Below are positions 31,401 through 41,200 of a stretch of DNA of 41,200 nucleotides, piece by piece. Positions within the stretch are counted from its first letter, which is position 1; every line of letters starts with the position of its first letter. This DNA comes from Haplomitrium mnioides (lineage: Eukaryota; Marchantiophyta; Haplomitriopsida; Calobryales). The translations under genes were made by a program, and so were the position numbers. A model generated the notes under the pieces. The model had not been told where the DNA came from and made no database searches. It saw only the letters and a program-made list of their open reading frames with translations. The stretch is taken from the NCBI GenBank assembly GCA_049999725.1, contig JBNGIS010031703.1, positions 1 to 41,200 on the forward strand, written 5' to 3'.

Positions 31401-31422
31401 ACGGCTCTCTAGTCGCAGATAG
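19496..31422 (+). CDS. PRP40C: Pre-mRNA-processing protein 40C-like (WW/FF, TCERG1 type), 13 exons
   Basis: Exons: 19496-19759, 20080-20874, 20969-21006, 21242-21320, 23173-23625, 24205-24288, 24527-24667, 25230-25336, 26259-26382, 29583-29726, 29879-30025, 30756-30878, 31099-31422. All have GT/AG borders, the phases agree, and they join to 940 codons. Residues 1-320 are Pro/Gly/Ser-rich. WW1 is at about 322-349 (WTAHKTVDGTLYYYN, with the second Trp replaced in STYDKPPG). WW2 is at 366-399 (WERVSGTDWALV...YYYN...TSWQVP). An acidic Ser/Glu linker follows. Five FF domains lie at about 538-595, 608-656, 676-730, 778-832 and 839-897, with a Lys/Arg/Glu-rich helix before FF4. Such proteins link the RNA polymerase II tail to the spliceosome in the nucleus: WW domains bind proline-rich ligands and FF domains bind phosphorylated partners. 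The WW-WW-FF5 layout and FF wording fit plant PRP40C better than PRP40A/B. Start chosen by exon phase and ATGG context. Confidence 0.93.
21427..21780 (+). mobile_element. PLE 3'-UTR fragment in intron 4 of the PRP40C-like gene
   Basis: In sense orientation it carries CCACTTCCGGAA, GGCATAACTTATATCCACGG, CTGGGAACTGAC, GTGCTTGACAAACACTGTGC, GATCATCTTGATTAACTTTA and the terminus TCTCAATACTTATAAAGATA, in the same order as the antisense copy at 3676-4150. A T-rich/G-rich stretch (about 21640-21680) lies inside. Loose flanking similarity (TACTTGTGGGAAAT against TAGTTGTGGATTT) may be a decayed target duplication. It is spliced out with the intron. Confidence 0.85.
26699..26721 (+). mobile_element. 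23-bp retro-insertion of an element 3' end, 18-bp TSD
   Basis: The 18-mer tatatcggatcatatttt occurs at 26681-26698 and 26722-26739. The 23 bases between, with core CTCCACAACTTCATAACTA, equal a segment of the nearby 530-bp units. An 18-bp exact duplication around so short an insert is best read as a severely 5'-truncated, target-primed insertion. Confidence 0.75.
26740..28599 (+). repeat. Tandem array of ~530-bp units in intron 9
   Basis: The marker TGCTCTTGGATGTTTGCTT recurs at 26816, 27344, 27878 and 28408 (spacings 528, 534, 530). The last unit stops at about 28599 within GACCTGCTGT, and a partial unit precedes the first (26740-26790). Units are about 95% alike by eye. Each contains TTTTCCCGTTACTTCCGGAA, GTGGCAGAAACTC, GGGAACTGACGAAAC and GCTCTCCACGACTTCATAAC in that order. 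The first three match ordered motifs in the PLE 3' UTR. Diverged dispersed copies of parts occur at about 22970-23020, 23872-23945 and 30305-30400. No open frame of note. Confidence 0.9.
28600..29582 (+). other. Rest of intron 9, nothing recognised
   Basis: AT-rich intronic sequence with TATATATATA at about 28603 and a TTAGTTTAGTTTAG patch at 28866-28885. It ends in a normal acceptor (TGTTACTGGCAG) before exon 10 at 29583. No coding potential or repeat family seen. Confidence 0.55.
30131..30471. mobile_element. MITE in intron 11, 24-bp perfect TIRs
   Basis: The left end 30131-30154 starts GGGAATTGTTAAATACACCA, and the right end 30448-30471 is its exact reverse complement (24 of 24). The flanks tatattaa (30123-30130) and tatgttaa (30472-30479) form a probable 8-bp target duplication with one mismatch, which suggests a hAT-like origin. 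The TIR start is not the usual hAT CAGGG, so the superfamily is uncertain. No transposase; 341 bp including a 117-bp later insertion and duplication. Confidence 0.82.
30299..30401 (+). mobile_element. 103-bp fragment of the 530-bp unit inside the MITE, 14-bp TSD
   Basis: The 14-mer atatttaataaaca is at 30285-30298 and 30402-30415. The insert matches about 27655-27755 of the tandem array (CAGTTGTGATGTGT, CAGCTTCCATTTA, TCTCCACAACTTCATAACT) and ends at the same base, within one or two, as the 23-bp insertion at 26699-26721. Confidence 0.78.
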
Positions 31423-34143
31423 TTTTGTCATATATAGCTTATGCCCTCTTGTAAAAATTGAAGAGATGATTCATTGAAAAGTGGGAATTCGGTTGATTTT
31501 GAAGATGCACAAGAGAAGGCTTTACCAAGGGGTTTCAACCAGCACCCTGGTTGTTCATAAATAATATAGTGTCATCGGTATAGCACTTTTGTTATCGACC
31601 CCACTTGCCTCCTGTATAATTGTGTACTGATTAGGAGTGGGTTCAAAAGTACCACTGGGATTTTGACCTGCCCCTGTACTTTCCATTGAAATTTGTATAG
31701 AATTGCAACTCTAGAAAATCCCAAGCATTTACGGGCATGATTCCAGATCTCATATTTAGAAGGAGCCTGACTCATTGGTATAGAGAAAGGAATCCGCTAC
31801 AGTCCCCTGAAAGTAAAGGACACAGGTACTATTTGCTTTCTTGGAACAACAGGATTTTAACGAAGGTGTATGCTTCGTCCTGACAAAAGTGAACTGGAAA
31901 TGGAGAAGAATAGAATAGAATTGAATTAAAGGTACGGAACTAGCCCTAAGGCCACTCGTACAACCAGAAAACTGCGGTGCCTCTCTTTACCTTGCACTCT
32001 GTTCATTCGATGCTATTGGTCTGCCCTGTAACGTTCGTTTGCATGTAAGTAGAGAAAGAGTTCGTGTGCAAGCTTTGGGAGGCAAAAGCTGCGAAGATGG
32101 ATGAAACAACTCACACGGCACTGCCGAATTTCCAAGTGCTTGAGCTCGTTTTGTGAGTCAGTTCACATTTTCCCGAAACGCAGGAGTGATACGTATTCTC
32201 ACCCCTTTGAAGACGTTCCCGTAAGCCACACATTGTTTGCAGCTTTTACTGTTAAGCTGTTCATTGATTTCCACGAAGGACGGATAGACAACGGTTTTGC
32301 AGAAACGGCACTGTATCTCTATAGACCTTACAAGTTTACTAATTGTCCAGGGGAGCTAGTCTCCCAGAAAATTTACTGAATAGCGTGGCCCTCTTAAATT
32401 TCAGGAAGGCTCTCTCACTGTTCATTTCAAAAGCGTCCACACAAACGCAATGAAGTCCACACACACACATTTCTCTTTAGGTCACAAGATTGCCATCAGG
32501 ACTGCACATGAAGAAACGTATGGAAACAAAGCAGACGAGGCCATCATACTTCATCGTCTGGAGGAGGTTTCTCCAGTGGAACCTTTCAAACCTCTATATA
32601 AAAGGGCGAGTAGGCAGGCGGGAGATATCTGGTATTCCAGAAACTCAAGAATGCATCTCTACTAGCAGACGCAACAGCAAAAGTCCAAACAGCGAAGACT
32701 TCCACAACCTCAGCAGAATTTGAACCACTCGTACGAGACCAGTCGCAAAATGTTTGCTTCATGTGGTTCGCATCTGAAGATGATGATATCTCAGCCTCAA
32801 CTTGATCTCCTTATCCAAGGCTACCGGATTTGTGGGAGGATTTGTGTTGCTTAGTAGCATCTCCTTCTCACAGGCCCCACCAGTTGACACAGCCCAGATT
32901 TCAGCAGATCACTTTATTCTCTCAAAGCCATATCCACACATCGTCTGCAGAATCCGTCCCTTCCCAGCGAGAGCTCTTTGCCCTCCGAAGAATCTGACAC
33001 TCCCATTTGTGTAGAAATCCTCCCCAAGTGCGTACATCCATCCCAGTCTCCCCTTTCTACATACCTCATACATACGTACACTACTTTTGATAACGAACTC
33101 TGACAGCTCGCAGAACCGGTCGTAGCTCGCCACATGCCTTGAGAAGAAATTGGACGAATCTGGAGCGTCTATCATCTCTGACATCGTCGGTCCGTATAGA
33201 TAGTGTGCCCCTCGGACAAGAATGAGTCGATAACGGGCCCGCCACTTTAGCTGAGCTTTTGGCCCTACTTCCAAATTTGGAGTGGCTTCTCAGCTTTTCC
33301 TTTTCCAGTATTATTAAACAACAGGCCATCCATTGATGGAAGATGTGGCTCACATTTATTCCCTCCGACATGCTGACACTCAGGGCAGCCACACACAGCC
33401 TCGCTGGATGCCATCATGCCATAGTGCATGCCAGCCATGTCCCATCCCATCCCATGCCATCGTATGGAGCGCACTCAGCCGTAAGTTGCGCGTTGGTACG
33501 GCGCCGTCGGGAGGCGCATTATACGTGGCGTTCTTATCCTCATCGTAACATTTACGTACATTTACGATACATCACTAACTCAGCATATTAACTAGAGTAA
33601 CTATAGTTAAAAAAAGATGGTTGGTTAAGCCAATGAGAAGAGTCACCGATATTACCGGGAAAATCGGCAAGGGCCACATGGGGTGTTTGCATTGGCCCCC
33701 TGGATGTAGGAAGTGTATATAAGATTAGAAAGAGCTTTCCGTCGTTATGTTGCATTTAATGAAAATACTGGTGGTCAATATGGAGGGATAAGGCTACCGG
33801 TGAGTTGTAGCCGGTGACGGTCAACCTGACCAGAATGTGAACGGGCTACAGGGGGTTGAGACAGCGTACTTCAGTACAGTACTACAGTAATAAGTTGGCG
33901 TCGCAAGTATTCACCAGCCAAGTATGTACTTTATTCTGCCCAAGCTGAGTATTCATTCTTAATCATCAAGACTTATGTCCCTACTGTTTAAACGGTCAGT
34001 GGCACTGAGGATCCTAATCGCGATTATTAGGGAAACAACCATCGAAATTGTAATTAGGGCCTGAAGGGGAAGGGTATCTAATCCAGGTGGTTGTTAATCT
34101 CCACCTTTGAATGTGAAAATTACATTAACTCCGGCTTTCTCGA
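31423..34143. other. Intergenic region between the PRP40C-like and NPH3-family genes
   Basis: The first roughly 150 bases are the probable 3' UTR of the PRP40C-like gene (a possible AATAA-type signal at about 31558). A LINE tail fragment is at 31906-31980. Open frames such as 32101-32379, 32909-33274 and 33333-33591 overlap each other on both strands, have no recognisable motif and are not called. A TATATAAG at about 33716 could be a promoter element, but nothing coding follows closely. Confidence 0.45.
31906..31980 (-). mobile_element. Tiny LINE 3' fragment
   Basis: AGAATAGAATAGAATTGAAT followed by TTAAAGG..CGGAACTAGCCCTAAGGCCA parallels the LINE 3' end at about 2490-2540, then ACAAC..G..AACTGCGGTGC follows weakly. 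Same orientation as the LINE at 2484. No duplication found at its ends. Confidence 0.65.
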
Positions 34144-34200
34144 ATGTGTGCATCGGCGGAACTATGGCAGCAGCTGCATAGCACCGAGGTCCTCGGATGA
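34144..34200 (+). promoter_or_regulatory. Possible upstream ORFs in the NPH3-gene leader
   Basis: ATG at 34144 opens 18 codons ending TGA at 34198-34200. ATG at 34164 opens five codons (MAAAA) ending at 34181. ATG at 34197 opens a third short frame (7 codons). They matter only if transcription starts upstream of 34144, which the sequence cannot show. If so, they could reduce translation of the main frame at 34382. Confidence 0.3.
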
Positions 34201-34381
34201 GGACGACCACGAGGCGGTGAAGGCCGAGGCAGCAACCTTCGAAATTTGCAAGTAAGCAAAGCGTTGACGAGTGACAAAGAGGGAGGAGCAGCGGCGAATG
34301 AAATTCTGGTAGAGTGAGAACGAGGAAGGTCGGAAACGTAGAAGGCTGGGCCTCTTCGGAAGGGGTGACCAGCCTGTTGCT

Positions 34382-37300
34382 ATGGCGGTCACTACGAAAT
34401 CCGAGAAGCCTCCCACTGCGAAACGCCCCTTGCGACCTAGTTTCACCATGAAGAGGACGAACGATTGGTAGGACTTCAAGTCTGTTTTCTGCTCCTTTGA
34501 GTTGTGTGAATCGTGGAGTAATTTAGTCGATGCTAGGTCGCCCTTTTTTTGCGTACTTCAAAACTTGGTTCCGATCTTCCCATTTACCTCATCCCATTCC
34601 TGTCTCGTTTAATCTTGGAGTATTCGGTGGTTGTTCACTGTGCCATTGGAAGGATTTCTCAATGGATCTGAGTGCTCTTCTTTCGGCGTTGCCATTGACC
34701 TTTGGTGGATCTTAGAGCTCTGGGAAATTTCGGCTTGCCCAAGTTGGCTCGCTGAGTTCGTTCAGTCCACTGTTGATAGACCTCAAGCCAAAGAGTTGAA
34801 GCCCTCCCAGCGTACGAGCAGCAACTCGTTGCGAGTTGAGTCGCGACTTTCGAAAATTTGCTAACTTAGTAGCGCTTGAGCTGACTGAAGTCAACCTCTC
34901 CTCTAAGCCCGGATTGCGTCTGGGTCTTGATCTGTATGTTTAGTGTTTGTACTTCTTACTGTTCATTTGCTTTGATAAATTTCTCCGTTGGTCGCCTTTT
35001 AGTTCTTTGGTTATTTCATTTTGTTGGCTATATTCCCGGTTTTGCCAGACTGGCCACAACCAAATCTCATTAGTTACTTTAGCAGCTAGTCCTCCTCCTT
35101 GCTTCTGCCATTTTTTCCCTGCACCTCGCTGTCTGTCATTTGTGATGGCAACAAAACTCCCGTTGATGTGAGTTGGACGGAAAAGTTAATGGCTATAATT
35201 TTCAGACTATGTTTGTTGTCCGCTCAAAGTGTAATGTCAACCTCGTGATGTTAAATGGTATTGCTGTGAAGTTTATCCATTTGTTGTGGTGCCAATTCCA
35301 GCTCTTTCGGCAGGAGACCCTGTGAGATAACCTACTCATTTCCAGAGTCTCCTCTTCAACGTGTATATGTGAATGGGTGTGTTCTTTCACGGTGTGAATT
35401 TGAAGTCCAAAAGTACGTACAGGTGCTAGGCTTCTCAATGTCTACATTCATGTCAAAGCACATGAGCCCTTATCAATAATGCTACTTGAGATGGGAGGTG
35501 GAGTGCTCGGATGTTCCACATGTATTGTCAGGACGGCTTTCCAACCTCTCATTTTAGCCATGTGTGTATTTGACATCAGTTTCTGATGTCTGGAGTAATA
35601 TCCACTACCGAAAATAGTTTTCCTCTGCAACCTCTGGGTCGTTAGAGTACTGTTCCGTTTGCCATCTTTATACTCAACGGGGGCGAGGCAACAATCTCGT
35701 CGGCAAACTAATTTGGTGGCCAGTGGTGCCAAAATTTTCCACCAGTGCTTATGATGCGTCAATTAGTTGGGTACGGTCTCATCGTAGTGAGATTGCTGAC
35801 ATGGAATCAGTTTTGAGTGAGTTGAGGTGTTGCATAGACAGATGATTAGGCAAAAGTACTCCCCTGTTAATGTGCGGAATGTAGTATTTGTTGTTCAGAA
35901 TATGGAGTCCGCCATTGGAAATGTGCTCATGAAATCGACGGGATTTTGGTTGCCCAGCAGGTGTATTGTCAGCTAATTTTATTCTGTGGGATATGGTTCG
36001 CAGGGTGCTTGCAACTGATGTACCGAGCGATGTCGTGGTTGTTGTGGGAGGTGTAAGCTTTGCCCTTCATAAGGTTAGTTATTATTGTTTCATCTGATAG
36101 TCTTTCGTTGCGTTGGTGAACGCCTGTCTCAAGTTGTGAAGGACGGTCTGTGAACACTGTACTGTATGCAAACCGCTCTTGATTATTTCCGAGTTTACTC
36201 ACAAGTCATTGACTCGGGCCTTTTGCAGTTCCCATTGGTATCCCGATGTGGGCGAATCAGGGCACTTGTAATTGATGCAGGTGATACCGACACAACCCAG
36301 ATGGAGCTTTCGGACGTCCCCGGTGGTTCGGAAGGATTTGACATGGCTGCCAGGTTCTGCTACGGAATCAACTTTGAGATAACGACTTCGAATGTTGCTG
36401 TTCTCCGTTGTGCGGCGGAGTATTTAGAAATGACAGAGGAATACGGAGATGGAAACTTGGCTGCAAGAACAGAAGCGTATCTCGCTGAGATTGTCACACA
36501 AAACTTGTCAGATTCTATTGCAGTTCTTCACAATTGTGAGAACCTTCTTCCGTGGGCCGAGGAACTAAAGATTGTAGGCCGTTGTATCGACGCCATTGCA
36601 TCGAAAGTTTGCCGGGATCAGATCTCTCAAAACTTATCGGAGTACGAGGTGGGGTCTGGTAGAACCGAAGGTAACGTGAAGCTAAGTTTCAGCAAGGGTG
36701 CTCAGAAAGTATCACATGCAGACTGGTGGGCAGAGGATCTCTCGGTTCTTCGAATAGATTTTTATCAAAGGGTTCTGGCAGCCATGCGGTCACGAGGTCT
36801 TCGTTATGAGAGTATAGGCAGCTCTTTAATGCACTACGCCCATCGATCTCTTAAGGGCCTCCATAGGAAACAGGCTGCACGAGACGTTTTTAAAGGAGTA
36901 CAACAGAAGAAGGTGCATGATACTGCATCCGCAATTGAGCACGAGCAGAGGATTCTAGTGGAGACCATTGTCAGCCTTCTACCACCAGAAAAGAACACGG
37001 CATCTTGCACGTTTTTGTTCGGACTCCTACGGACGGCTATAATTCTTGATACAACTATCGCATGTCGCCTTGATCTCGAGAGACGAATCGGACAGCAGTT
37101 GGACCAAGCAACCCTCGATGATTTGCTCATTCCTTCTTTCTCCTACACTGGGGATACCCTCTTTGACGTAGATATTGTGCAACGCATTGTAGCTGCTTTC
37201 TTGCAACAGGACGAGAACGACGAAATTCATGCACCCCAGGCCATGTACGAATCAGATGGTGGCTTGGGTTCTCCCACTCAAAGTGCTCTCATGAAGGTAG

Positions 37301-38100
37301 GGAAGCTTATCGACAGCTACCTCGCAGAGATTGCACCTGATGCTAACCTTAAGCTCGCGAAGTTTATTGCCCTAGCCGAAGCTTTGCCCGAGTACGCGCG
37401 AGTAGTAGATGATGGACTCTACAGGTCAATTGACATCTATCTCAAAGTAAGCTCAACATTGCCTATTTTATTAGTTAAGCGACCAGCCTGTGTTCATCAT
37501 TACGATATCTTATTTGGTTCGCCGTTCTCGGGTGGTTACTAATCATTTGATGGCGGACATATGCAGGCTCACCCTTCTCTGGCAGAGCTTGACCGTAAGA
37601 AATTGTGCAAGTTAATGGATGTTCAAAAACTTTCACAAGAGGCCTGCACGCATGCAGCCCAAAACGAGCGTCTCCCAGTTCAAGTAATGGTACAAGTCCT
37701 TTACTTCGAGCAACTAAGGCTTCGTACTGCGATGGCTGGGTCTATGCCATCTGCGGAAGCCGATTCTTTGGGCCATAACCAGCGGATGAGCAGTGGGACT
37801 TTTAGTGTCTGCATGTCCCCCCGAGACAACTATGCATCAGTCCGCAGGGAGAACAGGGAGTTGAAGCTAGAAGTTGCACGGATGCGAATGCGATTAACAG
37901 ATTTGGAGAAGGACCAAAGTATGATGAAGCAGGATATTGAGAAGGGGGGCAAACCCAAGTTCCTCCAGTCAGTCTCGAAAAAGCTGAACAAGTTTAATCC
38001 CTTCGCCAGCAAAAGCAGCAGCGCCAAAGAGAGCACAGGGAAAATTCCCCTAACGCCCAACATTCAGCAGGCCAGAAGGCGTCGCCACTCCATCTCATAG
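34382..38100 (+). CDS. BTB/POZ and NPH3 domain protein (NPH3/RPT2-like family), 4 exons
   Basis: Exons: 34382-34467, 36004-36073, 36229-37446, 37567-38100; phases agree and give 635 codons. Exon 1 ends MKRTND plus a split Trp. Exon 2 gives VLATDVPSDVVVVVGG and VSFALHK, and exon 3 opens FPLVSRCGRIRALV, together a BTB fold. A second Met at codon 22 (MKRTNDW) matches the usual family start, so translation may begin there. The NPH3 domain (about 217-505) has DWWAEDLSVLRIDFYQRVL, LVETIVSLLPPEK, SCTFLFGLLRTAI, LYRSIDIYLK, KKLCKLMDVQKLS and EACTHAAQNERLP. A coiled coil follows (about 549-585), then a basic tail ending RRRRHSIS. Family members are adaptors for phototropin signalling at the plasma membrane or substrate receptors for CUL3 ubiquitin ligases. 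The C-terminal RxS with Ser third from the end is like the 14-3-3 site of NPH3. Subclade not resolved. Confidence 0.93.
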
Positions 38101-39261
38101 TCTCTTCTCTCTCTGAACGCTTTGTAATATATACATATTTCTGATTCAATCACTCTCGTCTCTTCTTCCATTTCCACATCTATACCATCTGTTTCATGCT
38201 ATGCACCGGTTGTCATATCATGGCCTCAAAGGACGGATTTCACTTCTCTTACCTCACCTCATCTCACCTCCACAGCTGCTGCTCTACCATGTGCACGACG
38301 TCAGATCAATTTTCCATTCCCAGACAGTAAAAATTGAGTTCCCAAACATGCCTCATTTGACGCCGTACAAAGTGAAGGCTCCCCACTCAACTCGAATCTT
38401 CTCTTCTCGTCTCTCCCTTTCTTGTCGACACGCAGCAGAGCACTGCAGACGATAAAATTGTGATTACTACGTGTGGGTGGGACGAAAAGTTGGACTAGTT
38501 TCCATTCGTTTCAAGGAAATGTAGCTGTGGAAAAATGATGCCCAAAGAAAAAGAGTCGAAAATTCGCAGCCTGAAATGATGAGCATCTGGTTACAAGTAC
38601 ACCAACGGATTCATCCCATCCGTGTGGCAACAGACAGGAGAAGCTCATTCCTCAAATCCAAACCCATCAATGACTGAATGAGTGAATGAATATTGGCATG
38701 CAAGCTATGCATACATTGCAGCTGCCAAATGAACGAATCCCATCCCAATCTTCATCAGACAACCAATTCTAATCTCAAGACCAAAAGAAAGGCAACTTTA
38801 CGAATAGGAGGGAGTAAAGTCAGATTGCGTGGGCATATTATATTGGCGAAACTGCATCAACAACGTTTACCCACCAACTTTATGTCTATTGGATTCAGTT
38901 GTCCTAATTGGCAGTAACACAAACAATACGATGCTTTGTGCTAAGAACTTGTGAAAAGAGAACAACCAAAGGAAGATGACAAACGAGGATGAACACTTGA
39001 ATAGAAAGATACAATTCAAGTACACTACATGTTACTCAGCTGAATACAAGTACTAACCAAAGGCATTGTCAAGTGTCATGAAAAGGTCGAGTAGCATATC
39101 AACATGGATGCTGATATCTCAGGCCATGTTGGCTGGCTTGAAACTTAATTCTTCTCGCTTTTCGAAAATATGTGAGTGGGCTAAACCCTCACAATGGTAA
39201 CAATGAGAAATGTAACCAACCAAGCCAAAGAAGTAAAGCTTTTGGTGGGATATTCTACAAC
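38101..39261. other. 3' flank of the NPH3-family gene
   Basis: The 3' UTR probably lies in the first 100-200 bases (AT-rich TGTAATATATACATATT at about 38125). Small frames (38201-38455, 38693-38917) have no recognisable motif. Nothing else seen before the minisatellite. Confidence 0.45.
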
Positions 39262-40137
39262 GCCACTTTGATCAACCAAAGGCAATACTATCTACGTGAC
39301 TCACAGATCCAAAACCAGTTTTTTCACAGACAAACAATGATATCAGAGATCCAAAGCTAATTTGATCAAGGACAAGCAATGCTATACGAGTGACTCAGAG
39401 ATCCAAAGCCAGTTTGATCACGGATAAGCAATACTATCTGAGTGACTCAGAGATCCAAAGCCACTTTCATCATGAACACGCAATGCCATTCCAGTGACTC
39501 AGAGATCCAAATCCAATTTGATCAAGGATACGTAGTGGTATCCGAGTGACTCACAGATCCAAAGCTAGCTTGATCAAGAACATGCAATGTTATTCAACGA
39601 TAAGCAATGCGACCCAAGCAACTCATAAATTCAAAGCCAATTTGATCAAGGATGTGCAATGCTATCTGAGTGACTCAAAAATCCAAAGCCAAATTGATCA
39701 GGGACATACAGTGCTATCTGAGTGACTCAAAGATTCAAAGCCAGTTTGATCACTGACAAGCAATGATATGACAATGACTGAGATCCCAAGCCACTTTCAT
39801 CACAAACAACCAATGCTATCCGAGTGAGTCAGAGATCCAAAGCTAGTTTGATCATGGATAGGCAATGCCATCCGAGTGGCTCAGAGGTCCAAAGCCAACT
39901 TGCTCAGGGAAACACAATGTTATCCAAGTGACTCATGGGTCCAATGTCACTTTGATCCACTCAGAAATCCAAAGCCTGTTTGATCACCGATAGGCAATAG
40001 AATATGAGTGACTCAGAGATCCAAAACCAGTTTGATCACGGGCAAGCAGTGCTATCCAAGCGACTCAAAGATCCAAGGCCACTTTGATCACAGATATGCA
40101 ATGCTATTCGAGTGACTCAAAGATCCAAAGCTAGTTT
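39262..40137. repeat. 52-bp minisatellite, about 17 units
   Basis: The unit reads GTGACTCAGAGATCCAAAGC, then CAGTTTGATCA, then a variable GGATAAGCAATGCTATCCGA. Starts of the GTGACTC motif fall at 39296, 39390, 39442, 39494, 39546, 39670, 39722, 39876, 39928, 40008, 40060 and 40112, with diverged or partly deleted units between. Units are 75-90% alike. The 52-base spacing cannot keep a reading frame, and stops occur in all frames, so it is not protein-coding. It lies 1.2 kb downstream of the NPH3-family gene. Confidence 0.9.
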
Positions 40138-41200
40138 GTGTTAGTCTTTGGCAGACAGAAGGACTAATGCTTCAGTGAAAACATCTTGGTTCTCTTTCTG
40201 GTCAGCCATGGAGAGACCCTCTAGCCTTTTGCACTAGATATAGGGGGACGAATCCAGTCCTAGGCACCTCCAAAGTCGAGTCTGTTTCTACAAGTCGTTG
40301 GTGATGATTCGTCTATAGGCTAAGTGAAGATTGGAAGATCTAGAAGAATGAGAACAAGCTGTGTATTATGGAACGTTCAAGAGGTTAGCTATTCCTCCAA
40401 CCATTTCCTCTAACCATTTCTGAACTGTCTAAGGCAAAGTCGATTCTGCTTCGTTCTATCGTGGGTATTTCACTGCTGAACAAATCTGAACATTTAGACA
40501 GTTCTTCGTCGTTAGAACTTCAACTCGGTTTGCTAGAAAGGATGTTTGCTCAAGAACTTTTACTAATCAACCACTCAGAAAGGAGTTTTGACAGAGGCAC
40601 AGTTTAGCGATTATCTCGGGACATCGATTCTATAGATGGCAATTCCACGGTTCTAAAGGCGGTCGCGGTTCTACTCCGCAGTTTCATTAGAAGTCAAATT
40701 CGACTAAGGAAACAACAGAATTAAGGGTTGGGTATCACGATTGCGCAACAGTAATTCTTCAACACCTATATGCATCATCTCTCTGAAATCGAAGTAGAGG
40801 CTAATCATCTATGAGGGTGAGGACGTTAGTCAAACTACATAGCTCTTGTCGTGGATCAATATTTAAGCCATACTAGTCATTCACTTCCGAGAAATCAAAG
40901 ATCAGAAGTATTCATAATAGAACCAGAAGAGAGTTTTTTGAGATTTAGCTTCGATTCATAACAAAACTACAAATTACGCCAAATCCATCTATGACCGACA
41001 AATCTATCCATTTCTACATCACATCGTGTGAACATGTCTTCAAATTTCGCCACTTACAGTTGGTAAGGACAGTCCAATAACTTGATGAGGCTTGTCTTTC
41101 TCAAAGGATGATCCCGGCACCATGACCTGAGAAAAGAGATCCATTACCCACCGATGGGCGACAAACACAAACACAAGAGGGAGAAGAAGGCACCATGGCC
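40138..41200. other. Unassigned right end
   Basis: No gene, repeat or mobile element recognised. No open frame of note. The sequence looks unique, unlike the left third of the window. Confidence 0.5.

Noticed and set aside
32909-33591. Overlapping frames on both strands in the intergenic region
   Set aside because: They contradict each other, have no domain and no consistent start context.
1-41200. tRNA, rRNA or CRISPR-type arrays
   Set aside because: No T-loop GGTTCRA-type motif with cloverleaf, no rRNA core sequence, and the tandem repeats have no spacer pattern.

Overview
This is nuclear DNA from a land plant. It carries two spliced, plant-type protein genes on the + strand: a PRP40C/TCERG1-like splicing and elongation factor with WW and FF domains, and a BTB/NPH3 blue-light-signalling family protein. 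Around and inside them is a dense mixture of retroelements: Ty1/copia, a non-LTR LINE, and a family with a Penelope-like (PLE) reverse transcriptase. PLE-type reverse transcriptases are uncommon in flowering plants, so a non-angiosperm (fern, lycophyte, bryophyte or gymnosperm) is my inference. The species cannot be named from the sequence.

Layout. Positions 1-11000 are a stack of nested transposons. A degenerate copia element (+, about 1588-11002) is interrupted by a LINE of about 5 kb (-, about 2484-8855). The LINE is itself split by a 5'-truncated PLE (-, 3676-4996) with a 15-bp target duplication. Further on, the same copia RNase H domain is split by a 922-bp solo LTR (8949-9870) with a 5-bp duplication. 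A second PLE copy (-, 1-1588) has an uninterrupted reverse-transcriptase frame that runs off the left edge. Positions 11000-16900 hold a third copia remnant, an opposing copia copy, an older PLE carrying a truncated LINE (the reverse nesting), a small A-tailed retrocopy and a PLE 3' fragment. Positions 16900-19500 are mostly unassigned, with one broken, unrecognised coding remnant at 17926-18311.

The PRP40C-like gene (19496-31422) has 13 exons that join in frame to 940 codons, with two WW and five FF domains. Its introns hold a PLE 3' fragment (intron 4), a tandem array of about 530-bp units that share ordered motifs with the PLE 3' UTR (intron 9), and a MITE containing another fragment of the same unit (intron 11). 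After 3 kb of intergenic DNA comes the NPH3-family gene (34382-38100; 4 exons, 635 codons). Its first two exons are short and were recovered by splice-phase reasoning. Downstream lies a 52-bp minisatellite of about 17 units (39262-40137), then unassigned sequence.

The most novel signals are (a) the PLE-like family: a reverse-transcriptase frame of about 530 codons with no visible GIY-YIG domain, in two copies about 99% alike, and (b) the apparently related non-autonomous unit in the PRP40C-like introns. The 3' terminus of that unit is fixed by two independent tiny insertions with long target duplications. All sequence comparisons were made by eye.
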